Below, piece by piece: positions 19,492 through 28,949 of a stretch of 64,000 bases of DNA. The stretch comes from Amycolatopsis sp. FBCC-B4732 (GTDB lineage Bacteria > Actinomycetota > Actinomycetes > Mycobacteriales > Pseudonocardiaceae): assembly GCF_023008405.1 (NCBI RefSeq), contig NZ_CP095376.1:5294001-5358000 (forward strand), read 5' to 3'. The stretch's first letter is position 1; each line of letters opens with the position of its first letter. The position numbers and the translations under genes were made by a program. Below the pieces are notes generated by a model. The model was not told the origin of the DNA. It did no database searches and worked only from the letters and a program-made list of their open reading frames with translations.

Positions 19492-20346
19492 TCAGCCGAT
19501 CGGCAACGGCAGCAGATTTCCGGTCGCTTCGCGCAGCGCGTCCCGCATCGCCGCGCGGGGGGCCGGCCGGCCGGTGAAGTGCTCGGCCTGGCCGAACGCC
19601 TGGTGCAGCAGCATGTCCAGCCCCGTCGCGAGGCGGCCGCCGCGGGCGGCCACCGCTTCGGCCAGCGGGGTCGGCCACGGGTGGTAGATGACGTCGAGGA
19701 CGTGCGCGATCGCCGCCAGCTCCGCCACGTGCGGGGCCACCGCGGCCGGCGGGACCGTGTTCACCAGGACCGCCGACGACGCCAGCGCGGCGAAGTCGGT
19801 TTCGGACCAGCGGAGGACGTCGACGTCGAGGGAAGCCCGCTTCGCCGCGTCGAGGGTTTCCGTCGCCCGGGCCGGTTCGCGCACCACCAGGCGGACCTGC
19901 CGGATGCCGAGCGCCGCGAGGCCGACCACCGCCGCCGCCGCGGTGCCGCCCGCGCCGAGGACGACCGCCGTGTCCGCCGGGGACGGCTCGTAGCCGCCCG
20001 CCGCGCGCAGGGCGCCCGTGACGCCGTCGACGTCCGTGCAGTCCGCGAGCCAGCCGCGGGCCGTGCGGACCAGGGTGTTGGCCGCGCCGACGGCGGCCGC
20101 GCGCGGGGTCACCCCGGCCGCGTGGTCCAGGGCCGCGCGCTTGCCCGGCATCGTCACCGACAGCCCCGCCCACTCCGGGCCGAGACCGTCGACCAACGCC
20201 GGGAGCTCGTCGGCGCCGGTCTCGATGCGCTCGTACGTCCAGCCGGTCAGGCCGAGCGCGGCGAACGCGGCGCCGTGCAGCACCGGGGACAGCGAGTGCG
20301 CCACCGGTTTCCCGAGGACCGCTGCCTTGCGGGGCTCAGATGACAC
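19492..20346 (-). CDS. aroE: Shikimate dehydrogenase
   Basis: Reduces 3-dehydroshikimate to shikimate with NADPH, the fourth shikimate step. It is 284 residues. VLGKPVAHSLSPVLHGAAF is the substrate-binding N-terminus with the S-L-S-P motif, SVTMPGKRAA carries the catalytic Lys, NTLVR and DCTDVDG follow, and VVLGAGGTAAAAVVGLAALG is the nucleotide loop. GLDMLLHQA closes the fold. The GTG start at 20346 lies 11 bases inside the end of mltG, so it is coupled to the alaS-ruvX-mltG string. The order mltG-aroE is conserved in actinobacteria. Confidence 0.95.
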   Translation of the reverse strand: MSSEPRKAAVLGKPVAHSLSPVLHGAAFAALGLTGWTYERIETGADELPALVDGLGPEWAGLSVTMPGKRAALDHAAGVTPRAAAVGAANTLVRTARGWLADCTDVDGVTGALRAAGGYEPSPADTAVVLGAGGTAAAAVVGLAALGIRQVRLVVREPARATETLDAAKRASLDVDVLRWSETDFAALASSAVLVNTVPPAAVAPHVAELAAIAHVLDVIYHPWPTPLAEAVAARGGRLATGLDMLLHQAFGQAEHFTGRPAPRAAMRDALREATGNLLPLPIG

Positions 20347-22723
20347 CGCGTTCCTCGGCCAGGGCGCGGTTCTTGTTGTGCTCGTCGTTGGTGACCGCGA
20401 AGCAGGACAGGCCGTTCTTCTCGCACTTGACGAAGTAGACCCAGTCCCCGGCCGGCGGGTGCACCGCGGCCTGGATCGCGTCCGCGCTCGGCACCGAGAT
20501 CGGCGTCGGCGTCAGCCCGGCGTTCTTGTACGTGTTGTACGCGCCGGACTTCACGCGGTCGCCCTCGTTGGTCAGCAGCGTCGGGCGGTCCAGCACGTAG
20601 TTGACCGTGGAGTCCATCTGCAGCCGCATGTTGATCGCCAGCCGGTTGTAGATCACCCGCGACAGCTTGCCGAAGTCGGCCTTCACCGCCTCGCGCTCGA
20701 TGATCGACGCGATGATCAGCGTCTGGTACGGCGTCACGCCCGGCCCGGTCGACTGCGGGCTCAGCCCGGCGTTCTGGATCGCCTCGGTCGAGCTCTTCAC
20801 CAGCTGACCGAGGATCTCCTGCGCGTTCGCCCCCGGCTTGACGTCGTAGAGCCCCGGGGCGATCAGGCCTTCCAGCCTGCGGTCCTTGCGGTCGGCCTTG
20901 TTCGCCGGCTCGATCGCCCAGTCCGGCACGCCGAGCGTCTTCAGGTCCGCCGCGTCGACGGCCTTGCGGAAGTCGTCGGCGGACACGCAGGTGCTCTTGC
21001 CGTCCAGCTGCGCGCACGACGCCTTCGCCAGCAGGCTGTACACGCCCGGCGTGACCTTGCCGTCGGGCTGGGTGATGTCGTCGAACTGCGTGTACGGCCG
21101 GACTTCCAGCTGGCCGACGCGCGAGGTCGGCGCGGTGATCCGGTCGACCGCGCTCGCCCCGGACATGTGCGTCTTCATCACGTAGAAGCCGTGCTGGATC
21201 CGGGCGAGCTTCGGGTTGTCCTCACCCGCCTTCACGAACGCCTTGCTGCTGGCGACGATGCCCGCCGTGGTGAGCTTCGCGCCGATCGCCGACGTCGAGT
21301 CGCCGTCGTCGACCTGGAACAGCACGTCGCCGTCGCCGGCGCCGTCGAAGTCCTCGTAGCCGAAGAACTTGGTGAAGCCGTAGTAGGCGCCGCCGGCGAG
21401 CAGCGCGATCACCGCGATCGCGGCGACCCAGCCCAGGAAGCGCTTGCCCTTCTTCTTGCGCGGCTTGGCCGGCTCGTCCTCGTAGTCGTCGTACTCCTCG
21501 TCGTACTCGGACTCGTCGTAGTCCTCGTACTCGTCGTACTCCGCGTATTCGTCGCCCTCGGCGAAGAACTCTTCGGGCTCTTCGGCGGCCGGCTCGGCCG
21601 GGGGCTGCGCGGGGATGATGTCGGTCGGCGGGTCGTCGCGCACCGGCGGGGGCGGCGGACGGCGGCGCCGCGGCGGCTCGGCCCCGGCTTCGGGCACGCC
21701 GACAGAGCGGTCACCCGGCTGGCGGGGCCGCCGCGGGGGTTCGCGGCGGGGGTCGAACTCGGCTTCGGGGTCGAGGGCCGCCTGGCGGCGGCGCGACTCG
21801 GTTTCGGGCTCGGCGGCCCGGCGGCGGCGTGGCTGCGACACCTCGGCTTCGGCCGGGTCGGGCACCGGACCGCGGCGCGGGGCCGCCCCGGCCTCGGGTT
21901 CACCACGACGGCGGCGCCGCGGCGGCTCGGCGTCGGGCACCCCGCGCAGCCGCGCGACCTCGGCGCCCTCGTCGACCGGGCCACCGCGCAGGCGGGCGGC
22001 CTGCGCTTCGGCGGCTTCTTCGAGGTCGAGCATCGCCTGGTGACGGCGGGCAGCGTCGGCTTCGGCCAGCTCTTCCGGGCTGGGCCGGCGACGGCGCGCC
22101 GGTTCGTCGTCCGCTTCCGGGTCGAGCATCGCCTGGCGGCGGCGGGCGACCTCGGCTTCGGCCAGCTCCTCCGGGCTCGGCCGGCGACGACGAGGCTGCG
22201 ACACCTCGGCCGGCTCTTCGGGGGCCGGCCGGCGGCGGCGTGGCTGCGACACCTCGGCTTCGGCCGGCTCCTCGGGGCCCGGACGGCGACGCCGCAGGGG
22301 CACCTCGTCCTCCGGCGCCGGAGGACGGCCCGGGGCACGGCGCCGGGGCTCCTCGCCGGGTTCGGGGGCCGCGCGACGGCGGCGTGGGGGCGGGCCGTCG
22401 GCGCCCGCGTCGAGGCCGTGGCGGGAGCGGGCGGGGCCGGCGCGCTCGGCGTCACGGGGGTCGTAGTCGGCTTCGGCCGGGGGCAGCTGCGCCGGGGGCT
22501 CCAGGCGGCGGCGACGGCCGGCCGGCGGGGCGTCCTGGCCGCGGCGGGACGGCTGGGGCAGGTCGTACTCGCCGCTGTGCCGCGAAGCCTGCGGCAGCTC
22601 GTGGTACCCGCTCGCGCGCGGGTCTTCGCGGCGAGGTGCGGGACGGGACGGCGGCGGGGTGGCCGGTCCCGGTTCGCGCAGTCGCCTGCGTCCGCGGGGC
22701 AGCTCGGGGTGCTGCTCGTTCAT
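20336..22723 (-). CDS. mltG: Endolytic transglycosylase MltG with long disordered N-terminus
   Basis: Cleaves nascent peptidoglycan strands inside the chain and so sets glycan length. The 795 residues have three parts. Residues 1-380 are low complexity, with many PRRRR blocks alternating with acidic EEPAEAEV stretches. Residues 381-417 are strongly acidic (Asp/Glu/Tyr rich). A membrane helix follows at 429-450 ([20 protein letters not shown]), then the YceG catalytic domain outside, with the catalytic Glu in [16 protein letters not shown]. The core is about 340 residues, so the cytoplasmic extension more than doubles the protein. It starts ATG at 22723, overlapping the ruvX stop. Confidence 0.93.
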   Translation of the reverse strand: MNEQHPELPRGRRRLREPGPATPPPSRPAPRREDPRASGYHELPQASRHSGEYDLPQPSRRGQDAPPAGRRRRLEPPAQLPPAEADYDPRDAERAGPARSRHGLDAGADGPPPRRRRAAPEPGEEPRRRAPGRPPAPEDEVPLRRRRPGPEEPAEAEVSQPRRRRPAPEEPAEVSQPRRRRPSPEELAEAEVARRRQAMLDPEADDEPARRRRPSPEELAEADAARRHQAMLDLEEAAEAQAARLRGGPVDEGAEVARLRGVPDAEPPRRRRRGEPEAGAAPRRGPVPDPAEAEVSQPRRRRAAEPETESRRRQAALDPEAEFDPRREPPRRPRQPGDRSVGVPEAGAEPPRRRRPPPPPVRDDPPTDIIPAQPPAEPAAEEPEEFFAEGDEYAEYDEYEDYDESEYDEEYDDYEDEPAKPRKKKGKRFLGWVAAIAVIALLAGGAYYGFTKFFGYEDFDGAGDGDVLFQVDDGDSTSAIGAKLTTAGIVASSKAFVKAGEDNPKLARIQHGFYVMKTHMSGASAVDRITAPTSRVGQLEVRPYTQFDDITQPDGKVTPGVYSLLAKASCAQLDGKSTCVSADDFRKAVDAADLKTLGVPDWAIEPANKADRKDRRLEGLIAPGLYDVKPGANAQEILGQLVKSSTEAIQNAGLSPQSTGPGVTPYQTLIIASIIEREAVKADFGKLSRVIYNRLAINMRLQMDSTVNYVLDRPTLLTNEGDRVKSGAYNTYKNAGLTPTPISVPSADAIQAAVHPPAGDWVYFVKCEKNGLSCFAVTNDEHNKNRALAEERGVI

Positions 22724-23220
22724 CGGTCTCCCTCCCGGGCGCGGTGCGCAGCGGCGGCGTCGATCCAGGCCTGCAGGATCTCGACGGCGGCGGCCTGGTC
22801 GACCACCGCACGCTGCTTGCGGCCTTTGACCCCGCGCTGGGAGAGGATGCGGGATGCGGTGACCGTGGTCAGCCGCTCGTCGCCCAGCCGGACCGGCACG
22901 GGCGCTATCCGCCCGGCCAGGCGTTCAGAATACGCGATCGCCAGCTCGGCCGCCGGACCCTGCCGGTTGGCGAGCGTCCGCGGCAACCCCACGATCACCT
23001 CGACCACCTCGTGCTCGGTGACGAGGGCGGCCAGCTGGTCCAGATCACTGTCGTCGGTCGCATCGCGGGAGAGGGTAACCAATGGCGAAGCGAGCACGGG
23101 GGCCGGATCGCTCAGCGCCACCCCGACCCGGACGGATCCGACATCCACTCCGAGCCGACGGCCGCGCCCCGGATCGTCCTTACCCGGCCGATCCGGGCCG
23201 CGGTTTCCGCGGTTAACCAA
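22720..23220 (-). CDS. ruvX: Holliday junction resolvase-like protein RuvX/YqgF
   Basis: RNase H-fold nuclease proposed for Holliday junction resolution or rRNA 5' processing. Motifs are [20 protein letters not shown] with the first catalytic Asp, [33 protein letters not shown], and [14 protein letters not shown] with the last Asp. The start is uncertain: TTG at 23220 gives 166 residues and overlaps alaS by only 8 bases, whereas ATG at 23283 would overlap by 71 bases and add a basic Pro/Arg leader. The position between alaS and mltG is conserved. Confidence 0.9.
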   Translation of the reverse strand: MVNRGNRGPDRPGKDDPGRGRRLGVDVGSVRVGVALSDPAPVLASPLVTLSRDATDDSDLDQLAALVTEHEVVEVIVGLPRTLANRQGPAAELAIAYSERLAGRIAPVPVRLGDERLTTVTASRILSQRGVKGRKQRAVVDQAAAVEILQAWIDAAAAHRAREGDR

Positions 23221-25873
23221 TGCCGGCAATCGCCGAGCGGAGGGCGGTGACCGCCTCGGCCGCGCCGGCCGGGTTCGTGCCACCGCCCTGGGCCATGTCG
23301 GGCTTGCCGCCGCCCCGGCCGCCGATCTTCCCGGCGAACGACGGGACGAGCTTGCCCGCGGCGATGCCCTTGTCCTGGGCCGCCTTGGTCGTCGCGACGA
23401 CGAAGCTCAGCTTCTCGCCGGCCGGCGAGAACAGCGCCACCACGCCGGGCCGCGAGCCGAGCCGGCCGCGGATGTCGGAGGCGAGCGCGCGCAGGCCGTT
23501 GCCGTCGACGTCGGGGACGACCTCGGCGACGACCGTGACGCCGCCGATCTCCTGCGCCTTGTCCACCAGCGCGCCCGCCGAGCCCAGCACCTGCTGGGTC
23601 TTGAGCTGCGCGATCTCCTTCTCGGCGTTCTTCAGCCGGGTCAGGACGTCGTCGATGCGGCCCGGCAGCTGGTCCGAGGGCACCTTGAAGGTGTTGGCCA
23701 GCTGCGAGACCAGCAGCTGCTCCTTGCGGACGTACTTGAGCGCGTCCGTTCCGACCAGCGCCTCGACGCGGTGCACGCCCGAGCCGATGGAGGCGTCGGA
23801 GACCAGCTTGACCAGGCCGAGCTGGCCGATCCGGTCGACGTGCGTGCCACCGCAGAGCTCGCGGGAGTACTCGCCCATGTCGACCACGCGGACGTCGTTG
23901 CCGTACTTCTCGCCGAACAACGCGACCGCGCCCAGCTCGAGCGCCTTGTCCTTGGTCGTGGTGAAGCTGTTCACCTCGACGTTGGTCTGCAGGTAGTCGT
24001 TGACCTCCTGCTCGACCTCGGTCAGCACATCCGCCGAGACCGAGCCCGGGGTGGTGAAGTCGAACCGCATGCGGCCCGGCGAGTTCAGCGAGCCCGCCTG
24101 CGCCGCGCGCTTGCCGTACGCGCCGCGGACGGCCGCGTGCACCAGGTGCGTCGCGGAGTGCGAGCGCTCGATGGACAGGCGGCGGTGCGCGTCGACCGAG
24201 CCGGTGACCTTGGAGTCCAGGCCGACCTCGCCGTCGACCACCTCGACGCGGTGCACGAAGAGGCCGGGGACGATCTTCTGGACGTCCAGGACCTTCAGCT
24301 CGACGCCGTCGCCCAGCAGCACGCCGGTGTCGGCGACCTGGCCACCGCTCTCGGCGTAGAACGGCGTGCGGTCGAGGACCAGCTCCGCCTTCTTGCCCGC
24401 GGCGACGCTGCGGACCGGCTGCCCGTCTTCGAGCAGCGCCACGACCTTCGCCTCGGCCTGCAGGTCGGTGTAGCCGAGGAACTCGGTCTCGCCGTGCTGC
24501 TCCAGGACCTTCCGGTACTCCGAGAGGTCGCCGTGGCCGGTCTTGCGGGCCGCCGCGTCCGCCTTCGCGCGGGTGCGCTGCTCGTTCATGAGCGTGCGGA
24601 AGCCGTCCTCGTCGACGGTCAGGCCCTGCTCGGCCGCCATCTCGAGGGTCAGGTCGATCGGGAAGCCGTAGGTGTCGTGCAGCTGGAACGCCTTGTCGCC
24701 GGCGAGCACGTCGCCGCCGCCGCGCTTGGTCTCCTCGGCCGCCATGTCGAAGATGCGCGAGCCGCTGGTCAGGGTCGAGAGGAAGGCCTCCTCCTCGATC
24801 CGGACGACCTCGTTGATCCGGTCGAAGCCGCTGACGAGCTCCGGGTAGGTCGGGCCCATGGTGTCGCGCACGACGCTCGCGAACGACTGCAGCACCGGCT
24901 CGTGCACGCCCAGCAGGCGCGAAGACCGGATGATGCGGCGCAGGAGGCGGCGCAGCACGTAGCCGCGGCCGTCGTTGCCCGGGGTGACACCGTCGCCGAT
25001 CAGCAGCACGCCGGTGCGGGCGTGGTCGGCGATGACGCGGAAGCGGACGTCGTCGGCGTGGTTCGAGCCGTAGCGGCGGCCGGAGAACTCCTCCGCGCGG
25101 CCGATGACCGGACGCACGAGGTCGGTCTCGTAGACGTTCTCGACGCCCTGCAGGATCGTCGCGACGCGCTCGACGCCCATGCCGGTGTCGATGTTCTTCT
25201 TCGGCAGCTCGCCGATCGGCTTGTGCCCGAGCTTGGGGCTCAGCTCGCCGCGGACGTCCTGCATGAAGACGAGGTTCCAGATCTCGATGTAGCGGTCCTC
25301 GTCCGCGACCGGGCCGCCCTCGCGGCCGTACGCCGGGCCGCGGTCGTAGTAGATCTCGGAGCACGGGCCGCCGGGACCGGGCACGCCCATGTCCCAGTAG
25401 TTGTCCTTGCCGTCGCGCGACTGGATCCGCTCGCCGGGCAGGCCGGTGAGCTTGCGCCACAGGCCCGCGGCCTCGGAGTCGTCCTCGTAGACCGTCGCCC
25501 AGATGCGGTCCGGGTCGAGGCCGTAGCCGCCTTCGCTCTGGGGCTTGGTGATCAGCTCCCAGGCGTTCTCGATGGCGCCTTCCTTGAAGTAGTCGCCGAA
25601 GGAGAAGTTGCCTGCCATCTGGAAGAACGTGTTGTGCCGGGTGGTCTTGCCGACCTCGTCGATGTCCGGCGTGCGGACGCACTTCTGCACGGAGGTCGCG
25701 CGCGGGTACGGCGGCGGCGCCTCACCGAGGAAGTACGGCTTGAACTGCACCATGCCGGCGTTGACGAACAGCAGGTTCGGGTCGTCGAGGATCAGCGGCG
25801 CGCTGGGCACGCGCGTGTGGCCCTTGCTCTCGAAATGGCGCAGGAAGCGATCGGTGATTTCGTGTGTGTCCAC
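23213..25873 (-). CDS. alaS: Alanine--tRNA ligase
   Basis: Charges tRNA-Ala, with editing. It is 886 residues, full length. The class II catalytic core has [20 protein letters not shown] at the N-terminus and [20 protein letters not shown]; the editing domain has [13 protein letters not shown] and [20 protein letters not shown], both with metal-binding His/Cys; the C-terminal glycine-rich tail [15 protein letters not shown] is standard. The start is GTG at 25873. It leads the alaS-ruvX-mltG-aroE string. I see no T-box leader. Confidence 0.97.
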   Translation of the reverse strand: MDTHEITDRFLRHFESKGHTRVPSAPLILDDPNLLFVNAGMVQFKPYFLGEAPPPYPRATSVQKCVRTPDIDEVGKTTRHNTFFQMAGNFSFGDYFKEGAIENAWELITKPQSEGGYGLDPDRIWATVYEDDSEAAGLWRKLTGLPGERIQSRDGKDNYWDMGVPGPGGPCSEIYYDRGPAYGREGGPVADEDRYIEIWNLVFMQDVRGELSPKLGHKPIGELPKKNIDTGMGVERVATILQGVENVYETDLVRPVIGRAEEFSGRRYGSNHADDVRFRVIADHARTGVLLIGDGVTPGNDGRGYVLRRLLRRIIRSSRLLGVHEPVLQSFASVVRDTMGPTYPELVSGFDRINEVVRIEEEAFLSTLTSGSRIFDMAAEETKRGGGDVLAGDKAFQLHDTYGFPIDLTLEMAAEQGLTVDEDGFRTLMNEQRTRAKADAAARKTGHGDLSEYRKVLEQHGETEFLGYTDLQAEAKVVALLEDGQPVRSVAAGKKAELVLDRTPFYAESGGQVADTGVLLGDGVELKVLDVQKIVPGLFVHRVEVVDGEVGLDSKVTGSVDAHRRLSIERSHSATHLVHAAVRGAYGKRAAQAGSLNSPGRMRFDFTTPGSVSADVLTEVEQEVNDYLQTNVEVNSFTTTKDKALELGAVALFGEKYGNDVRVVDMGEYSRELCGGTHVDRIGQLGLVKLVSDASIGSGVHRVEALVGTDALKYVRKEQLLVSQLANTFKVPSDQLPGRIDDVLTRLKNAEKEIAQLKTQQVLGSAGALVDKAQEIGGVTVVAEVVPDVDGNGLRALASDIRGRLGSRPGVVALFSPAGEKLSFVVATTKAAQDKGIAAGKLVPSFAGKIGGRGGGKPDMAQGGGTNPAGAAEAVTALRSAIAGIG

Positions 25874-25947
25874 GGGTCAGGTCCTTGTGCTGGTGGTGCA
25901 GAACGGGGTCGGACGGCGGCGGCGGAAGGGTTCCGGGCAGGCCCGGA

Positions 25948-26253
25948 TCAGCCCTCCGCCCGGCGAGCTCGCCGGACCGGGCGCCGCGCGGCGGCGGCGT
26001 GCCGTCCTTCGGCGCGGGGTGCCGAGACACCCGAGCGCTCCTCGACCATGTCGTGCAACTCCTGCTCCCGCTCGTTCATGCCCGCGCGCACTTCGGCGCC
26101 GAACGAACCCACGGCGCCGGCCAGCTCGCGCACGGCCTCGCCCAGGTTCGATGCTAGCCCCGCCGGGGTGGCCTGACGAGCGGTTTCGGCGGCCTTGCGG
26201 GACAGCGCGACGCCGGCGACCACGCCGACGCCGAGCCAGAACAGCCGCCTCAT
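25948..26253 (-). CDS. Small actinobacterial membrane protein (DUF6167-like)
   Basis: A 101-residue protein with one N-terminal hydrophobic helix (LFWLGVGVVAGVALS), a helical middle with charged heptads (LGEAVRELAGAVGSFGAEVR), and a basic tail (RRPVRRARRAEG). A gene of this kind sits between alaS and a DUF948 gene in many actinobacteria; the DUF number is from memory. The ATG at 26253 overlaps the upstream stop as ATGA. Function unknown. Confidence 0.75.
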   Translation of the reverse strand: MRRLFWLGVGVVAGVALSRKAAETARQATPAGLASNLGEAVRELAGAVGSFGAEVRAGMNEREQELHDMVEERSGVSAPRAEGRHAAAARRPVRRARRAEG

Positions 26254-26636
26254 TTGCCGGCCTTCTTCGCGGCCTTCAGCGCGTTCTTCTTCTTGCGCGC
26301 GCGGATCGCCTTGCTCAGGCCGTAGGACAGCGCCGCGGTCTTGACCAGCGGGCCGCCCAGCGTCGCGGTGAACACCGACGTCAGCGCGGAGACGTTGCCG
26401 GTGACGGCCTGCGCGTTCGACGTGATGCCGTCGACCCGCTCCAGCTGCGTGTTCACGTGCGTGATCGTCTGGTTCGCGCCGATCAGCAGCGGGTCGGTGT
26501 TGCTGTTGGTGCGCTCGATCGCTTCCGTGGCCGCGTCCAGCGTCTTGCCGAGCTTGATCAGCGGGATCGCCAGCAGGACGACCAGCACCACGAATGCTCC
26601 TGCGGCGATCAACGCGGCGATCTGCCCTGCCGACAC
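26250..26636 (-). CDS. DUF948 membrane protein
   Basis: A 128-residue protein with one N-terminal membrane helix (AALIAAGAFVVLVVLLAIPLI) followed by a helical domain rich in Thr/Asn (TEAIERTNSNTDPLLIGANQ) and a lysine-rich end (RARKKKNALKAAKKAGK). This is the DUF948 layout, often annotated as a general stress-like protein. The GTG at 26636 was chosen because GAGGAGG sits six bases before it; a GTG at 26654 is possible. It is coupled to the next gene. Confidence 0.78.
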   Translation of the reverse strand: MSAGQIAALIAAGAFVVLVVLLAIPLIKLGKTLDAATEAIERTNSNTDPLLIGANQTITHVNTQLERVDGITSNAQAVTGNVSALTSVFTATLGGPLVKTAALSYGLSKAIRARKKKNALKAAKKAGK

Positions 26637-26765
26637 GGGCCCTCCTCGGTTCACGGTTCTCGGGTGCTGGTGAGGTTACCGCCTGGCCGGGTCCCCGACC
26701 GTGTCACCCCGCCGGGCCCGGAAAACGCCTCGCGCCGGGCCGCCGCGGGGCGGTACACCTGGGCG

Positions 26766-27530
26766 GTGGCCCACGACGACGGACCAGGCAGGCGGGTGCT
26801 CGCCGGACCGGGCGGCGAGGCGGCCGACGTGCTCGCCGCGTTGCCCGGCGCCGACCTGACCACGGTCCAGCTGGAGGTGGCGCGCCGCCGCGCGGCCCGG
26901 CTGAGCGGACCGGACGTGCTGCGCCGGCACCGGGCCGACCGGTTCGTGGCGCCGAGCCCGCTGCCGGCCGGGCCGCTGCGGCGGGTGGAGGACACCCTGC
27001 TGGCGGCCGCGTCCGGGTTCGACCCGGTCACGCTCTCGCCGCTGACCCCGCTCGGGACGCACTCGGCGGTGACCGGCCTGGCGCAGCACCGGGTCGTGCC
27101 GACCGGCCGCGGCACCGAGGTCGCCGCGGACCCCACGACGGGACTGGCCCTGGAAGCGGCCGTCCGGCGCACCGGTCCCGATCCGGTCCGCCTGGCGGCG
27201 GTACAGCGGGTGGTACGCGCCCAGCAAGCCGGCGCGGGGCTGTTCTCGCTCTTCTCGCTGTTCGGCGCGGTGACGGCGGGCCGGGACACCGGCAACCTCG
27301 GCTTCGAGCGGGAGCACGCCGCCGAGCACGCCCGGCTGCCGGCCGCGGGGTGCCGGGCGCTGGGTGCCTCGGAGGTCTCGCTCGGCGTCACGGTGCTGGA
27401 CCCGCGGTTCGGAGGCCTGCTCGACGACGCCGGGGTGCCGGTCCACCCGTTCCCGGACCGCGAAGGCGGCCCGGGCGGGTACTACGAAGGCCTCTGCTTC
27501 AAGGTGTACGCAACGCGAAGGAGCGGCTGA
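26766..27530 (+). CDS. Uncharacterised protein, possible class II aaRS-like fold
   Basis: A 254-residue soluble protein I cannot assign. The most regular part runs SPLTPLGTHSAVTGL, QHRVVPTGRGTEVAADPT, TGLALEAAVRR, a pattern of strand, Arg, strand and helix that loosely recalls class II aminoacyl-tRNA synthetase paralogues such as HisZ. That reading is speculative. LFSLFSLFGAVTAG is a hydrophobic duplication and the C-terminus is FPDREGGPGGYYEGLCFKVY. No ribosome site is obvious before the GTG at 26766. It stands alone, divergent from the DUF948 gene and convergent with the next. Confidence 0.65.
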   Translation: MAHDDGPGRRVLAGPGGEAADVLAALPGADLTTVQLEVARRRAARLSGPDVLRRHRADRFVAPSPLPAGPLRRVEDTLLAAASGFDPVTLSPLTPLGTHSAVTGLAQHRVVPTGRGTEVAADPTTGLALEAAVRRTGPDPVRLAAVQRVVRAQQAGAGLFSLFSLFGAVTAGRDTGNLGFEREHAAEHARLPAAGCRALGASEVSLGVTVLDPRFGGLLDDAGVPVHPFPDREGGPGGYYEGLCFKVYATRRSG

Positions 27531-27570
27531 TGACGAGCGGCCTGGGTGTGGACCGCCTGGCGACGCTCCT

Positions 27571-28416
27571 CTAACGCTCCTTCAGCACCGCGCGGTAGAG
27601 GGCCGCCATGTCCTCGTCGCCGTGGCCCGCTTCGACGGCCGCCTCCAGGTGCGCGAGGACCGCCCTCGCGCCCGCCATGTCGACGTCGTCGCCCGCGGCC
27701 GCCACCACCAGGCGCGCGTCCTTCGCCGCCAGCCCGGCCGGGAACGACGCCGGGTAGTCGCCCGCCAGCATCGCGCCGCCCTTGACGTGCGCGTAGCCGA
27801 CGTCGAGTCCGCCGCCCGAGATCGTCTCCAGGAACAGCGCGGGGTCGAGGCCCAGCGCCTTGGCCAGGCCGAGGCTCTCCGCAGTCGCGTTGGTGAGCGC
27901 CAGCACCCAGGCGTTCATCACCAGCTTCAGCCGGCTGCCCCCGCCCGCCGGCCCGAGCCACTGGGTCTTGATCCCGACCGCGTCGAACACCGGGGTGGCC
28001 TTCGGCCGGGCTTCCTCGGGACCGGACGCCAGGACCTGCAGCTGCGCCTGCTCGGCGGGCCGGCGGGTGCCGAGCACGGGGGCGTCGACGAACACGACGC
28101 CGGCCTTTTCCGCGGCCGCGGCCAGGCGGTCGGTCCAGTCGAGGCCGACCGTGCTCATCTGCAGCCACAACGTCCCCGAGGCGGGCGAAGCGGCTTCGAA
28201 CGCTTCGGCCACGGCGGGTCCGTCGGCGAGCATCGTGACGAGGATGTCCGCGCCCTCGGCCGCTTCCGCCGCCGAACCGGCGACGGTGGCGACGTCGGCG
28301 AGGGGTTCGGCCTTGGCCCGGGTCCGGTTCCAGACCCGGACGTCCAAGCCCGCCTTCGCGATGTTGGCCGCCATCGGCGCGCCCATGATTCCGGTTCCGA
28401 GAAACGCGACGCTCAT
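27571..28416 (-). CDS. NAD(P)-dependent 3-hydroxyacid dehydrogenase-like protein (6-PGDH superfamily)
   Basis: A 281-residue enzyme of the beta-hydroxyacid dehydrogenase group. The N-terminal nucleotide loop is AFLGTGIMGAPMAANIAKAG, then WNRTRAKAEPL. The family motif around the substrate site is FVDAPVLGTRRPAEQAQL, and the catalytic lysine region reads GSRLKLVMNAWVLA (K-x-x-x-N). The C-terminal helical domain follows (KDARLVVAAAGDDVDM). Related enzymes oxidise hydroxyisobutyrate or tartronate semialdehyde; the substrate is unclear. The ATG at 28416 is the natural start. Confidence 0.88.
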   Translation of the reverse strand: MSVAFLGTGIMGAPMAANIAKAGLDVRVWNRTRAKAEPLADVATVAGSAAEAAEGADILVTMLADGPAVAEAFEAASPASGTLWLQMSTVGLDWTDRLAAAAEKAGVVFVDAPVLGTRRPAEQAQLQVLASGPEEARPKATPVFDAVGIKTQWLGPAGGGSRLKLVMNAWVLALTNATAESLGLAKALGLDPALFLETISGGGLDVGYAHVKGGAMLAGDYPASFPAGLAAKDARLVVAAAGDDVDMAGARAVLAHLEAAVEAGHGDEDMAALYRAVLKER

Positions 28417-28442
28417 GCCCTCATCGTGCCCGGAAAGCGCGC

Positions 28443-28820
28443 TCAGTAATCGCCCAGCAGGCAGAACGGGTGGCCGGCCGGGTCGGCGTAGACGCGCCAG
28501 CCGCGGCCGCCGAGGTCCGGGTCGAGGAGGCGGCCGCCGTGCTGCAGCACGCGGCGGTGGGACTCGCGGAAGTCGTCGACCTCGAAGTCGAGGTGGAACT
28601 GCTGCGGGAAGCCCGGGTCCGGCCAGCGCGGCGGCCGGTAGTCGAAGGACCGCTGGAAGCCCAGGACCAGCCCGTCGAGGTGCAGGGTCGCGAAGTCTTC
28701 GTCGACCCGCCACCGCGGATCGGGCCGGTCCACCTCGCCGCCGGCCAGAGCCTGGTAGAAGCGGGCGAGCACGACCGGCTCCGGGCAATCCAGGACGATG
28801 CACTGCAGCGTCGCGGGCAC
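28443..28820 (-). CDS. VOC-family (glyoxalase/bleomycin-resistance fold) protein
   Basis: A 125-residue single-module VOC protein with two beta-alpha-beta-beta-beta halves: LQCIVLDCPEPVVLARFYQA with LHLDGLVLGFQRS, and FHLDFEVDDFRESHRRVLQH with RVYADPAGHPFCLL. His and Glu candidates for metal binding are partly retained. Such proteins range from glyoxalases to drug-binding proteins; no specific role is evident. GTG at 28820 was chosen because AGGAGG lies seven bases before it. Confidence 0.82.
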   Translation of the reverse strand: MPATLQCIVLDCPEPVVLARFYQALAGGEVDRPDPRWRVDEDFATLHLDGLVLGFQRSFDYRPPRWPDPGFPQQFHLDFEVDDFRESHRRVLQHGGRLLDPDLGGRGWRVYADPAGHPFCLLGDY

Positions 28821-28949
28821 GGGTTCGCCTCCTGCGGTCACCGGGACCCGGATCCGGCTCCCGTCGAGGCGCGAAGCTTACGAAACCCGATGATCTTGGA
28901 CGCCCCGGCCCGTCCGGTGATCAACCACCCGGGTTTTGTTCCGCCGCGG

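Noticed and set aside
25874..25947. T-box leader before alaS
   Set aside because: The gap is only 74 bases and holds no T-box consensus; aspS likewise has only a small hairpin.
20018..26176. Very long open frame (about 2050 codons) on the plus strand
   Set aside because: It is antisense to aroE, mltG, ruvX and alaS. Its composition is Arg/Ala/Gly-rich with no domain, an effect of high-GC antisense frames.
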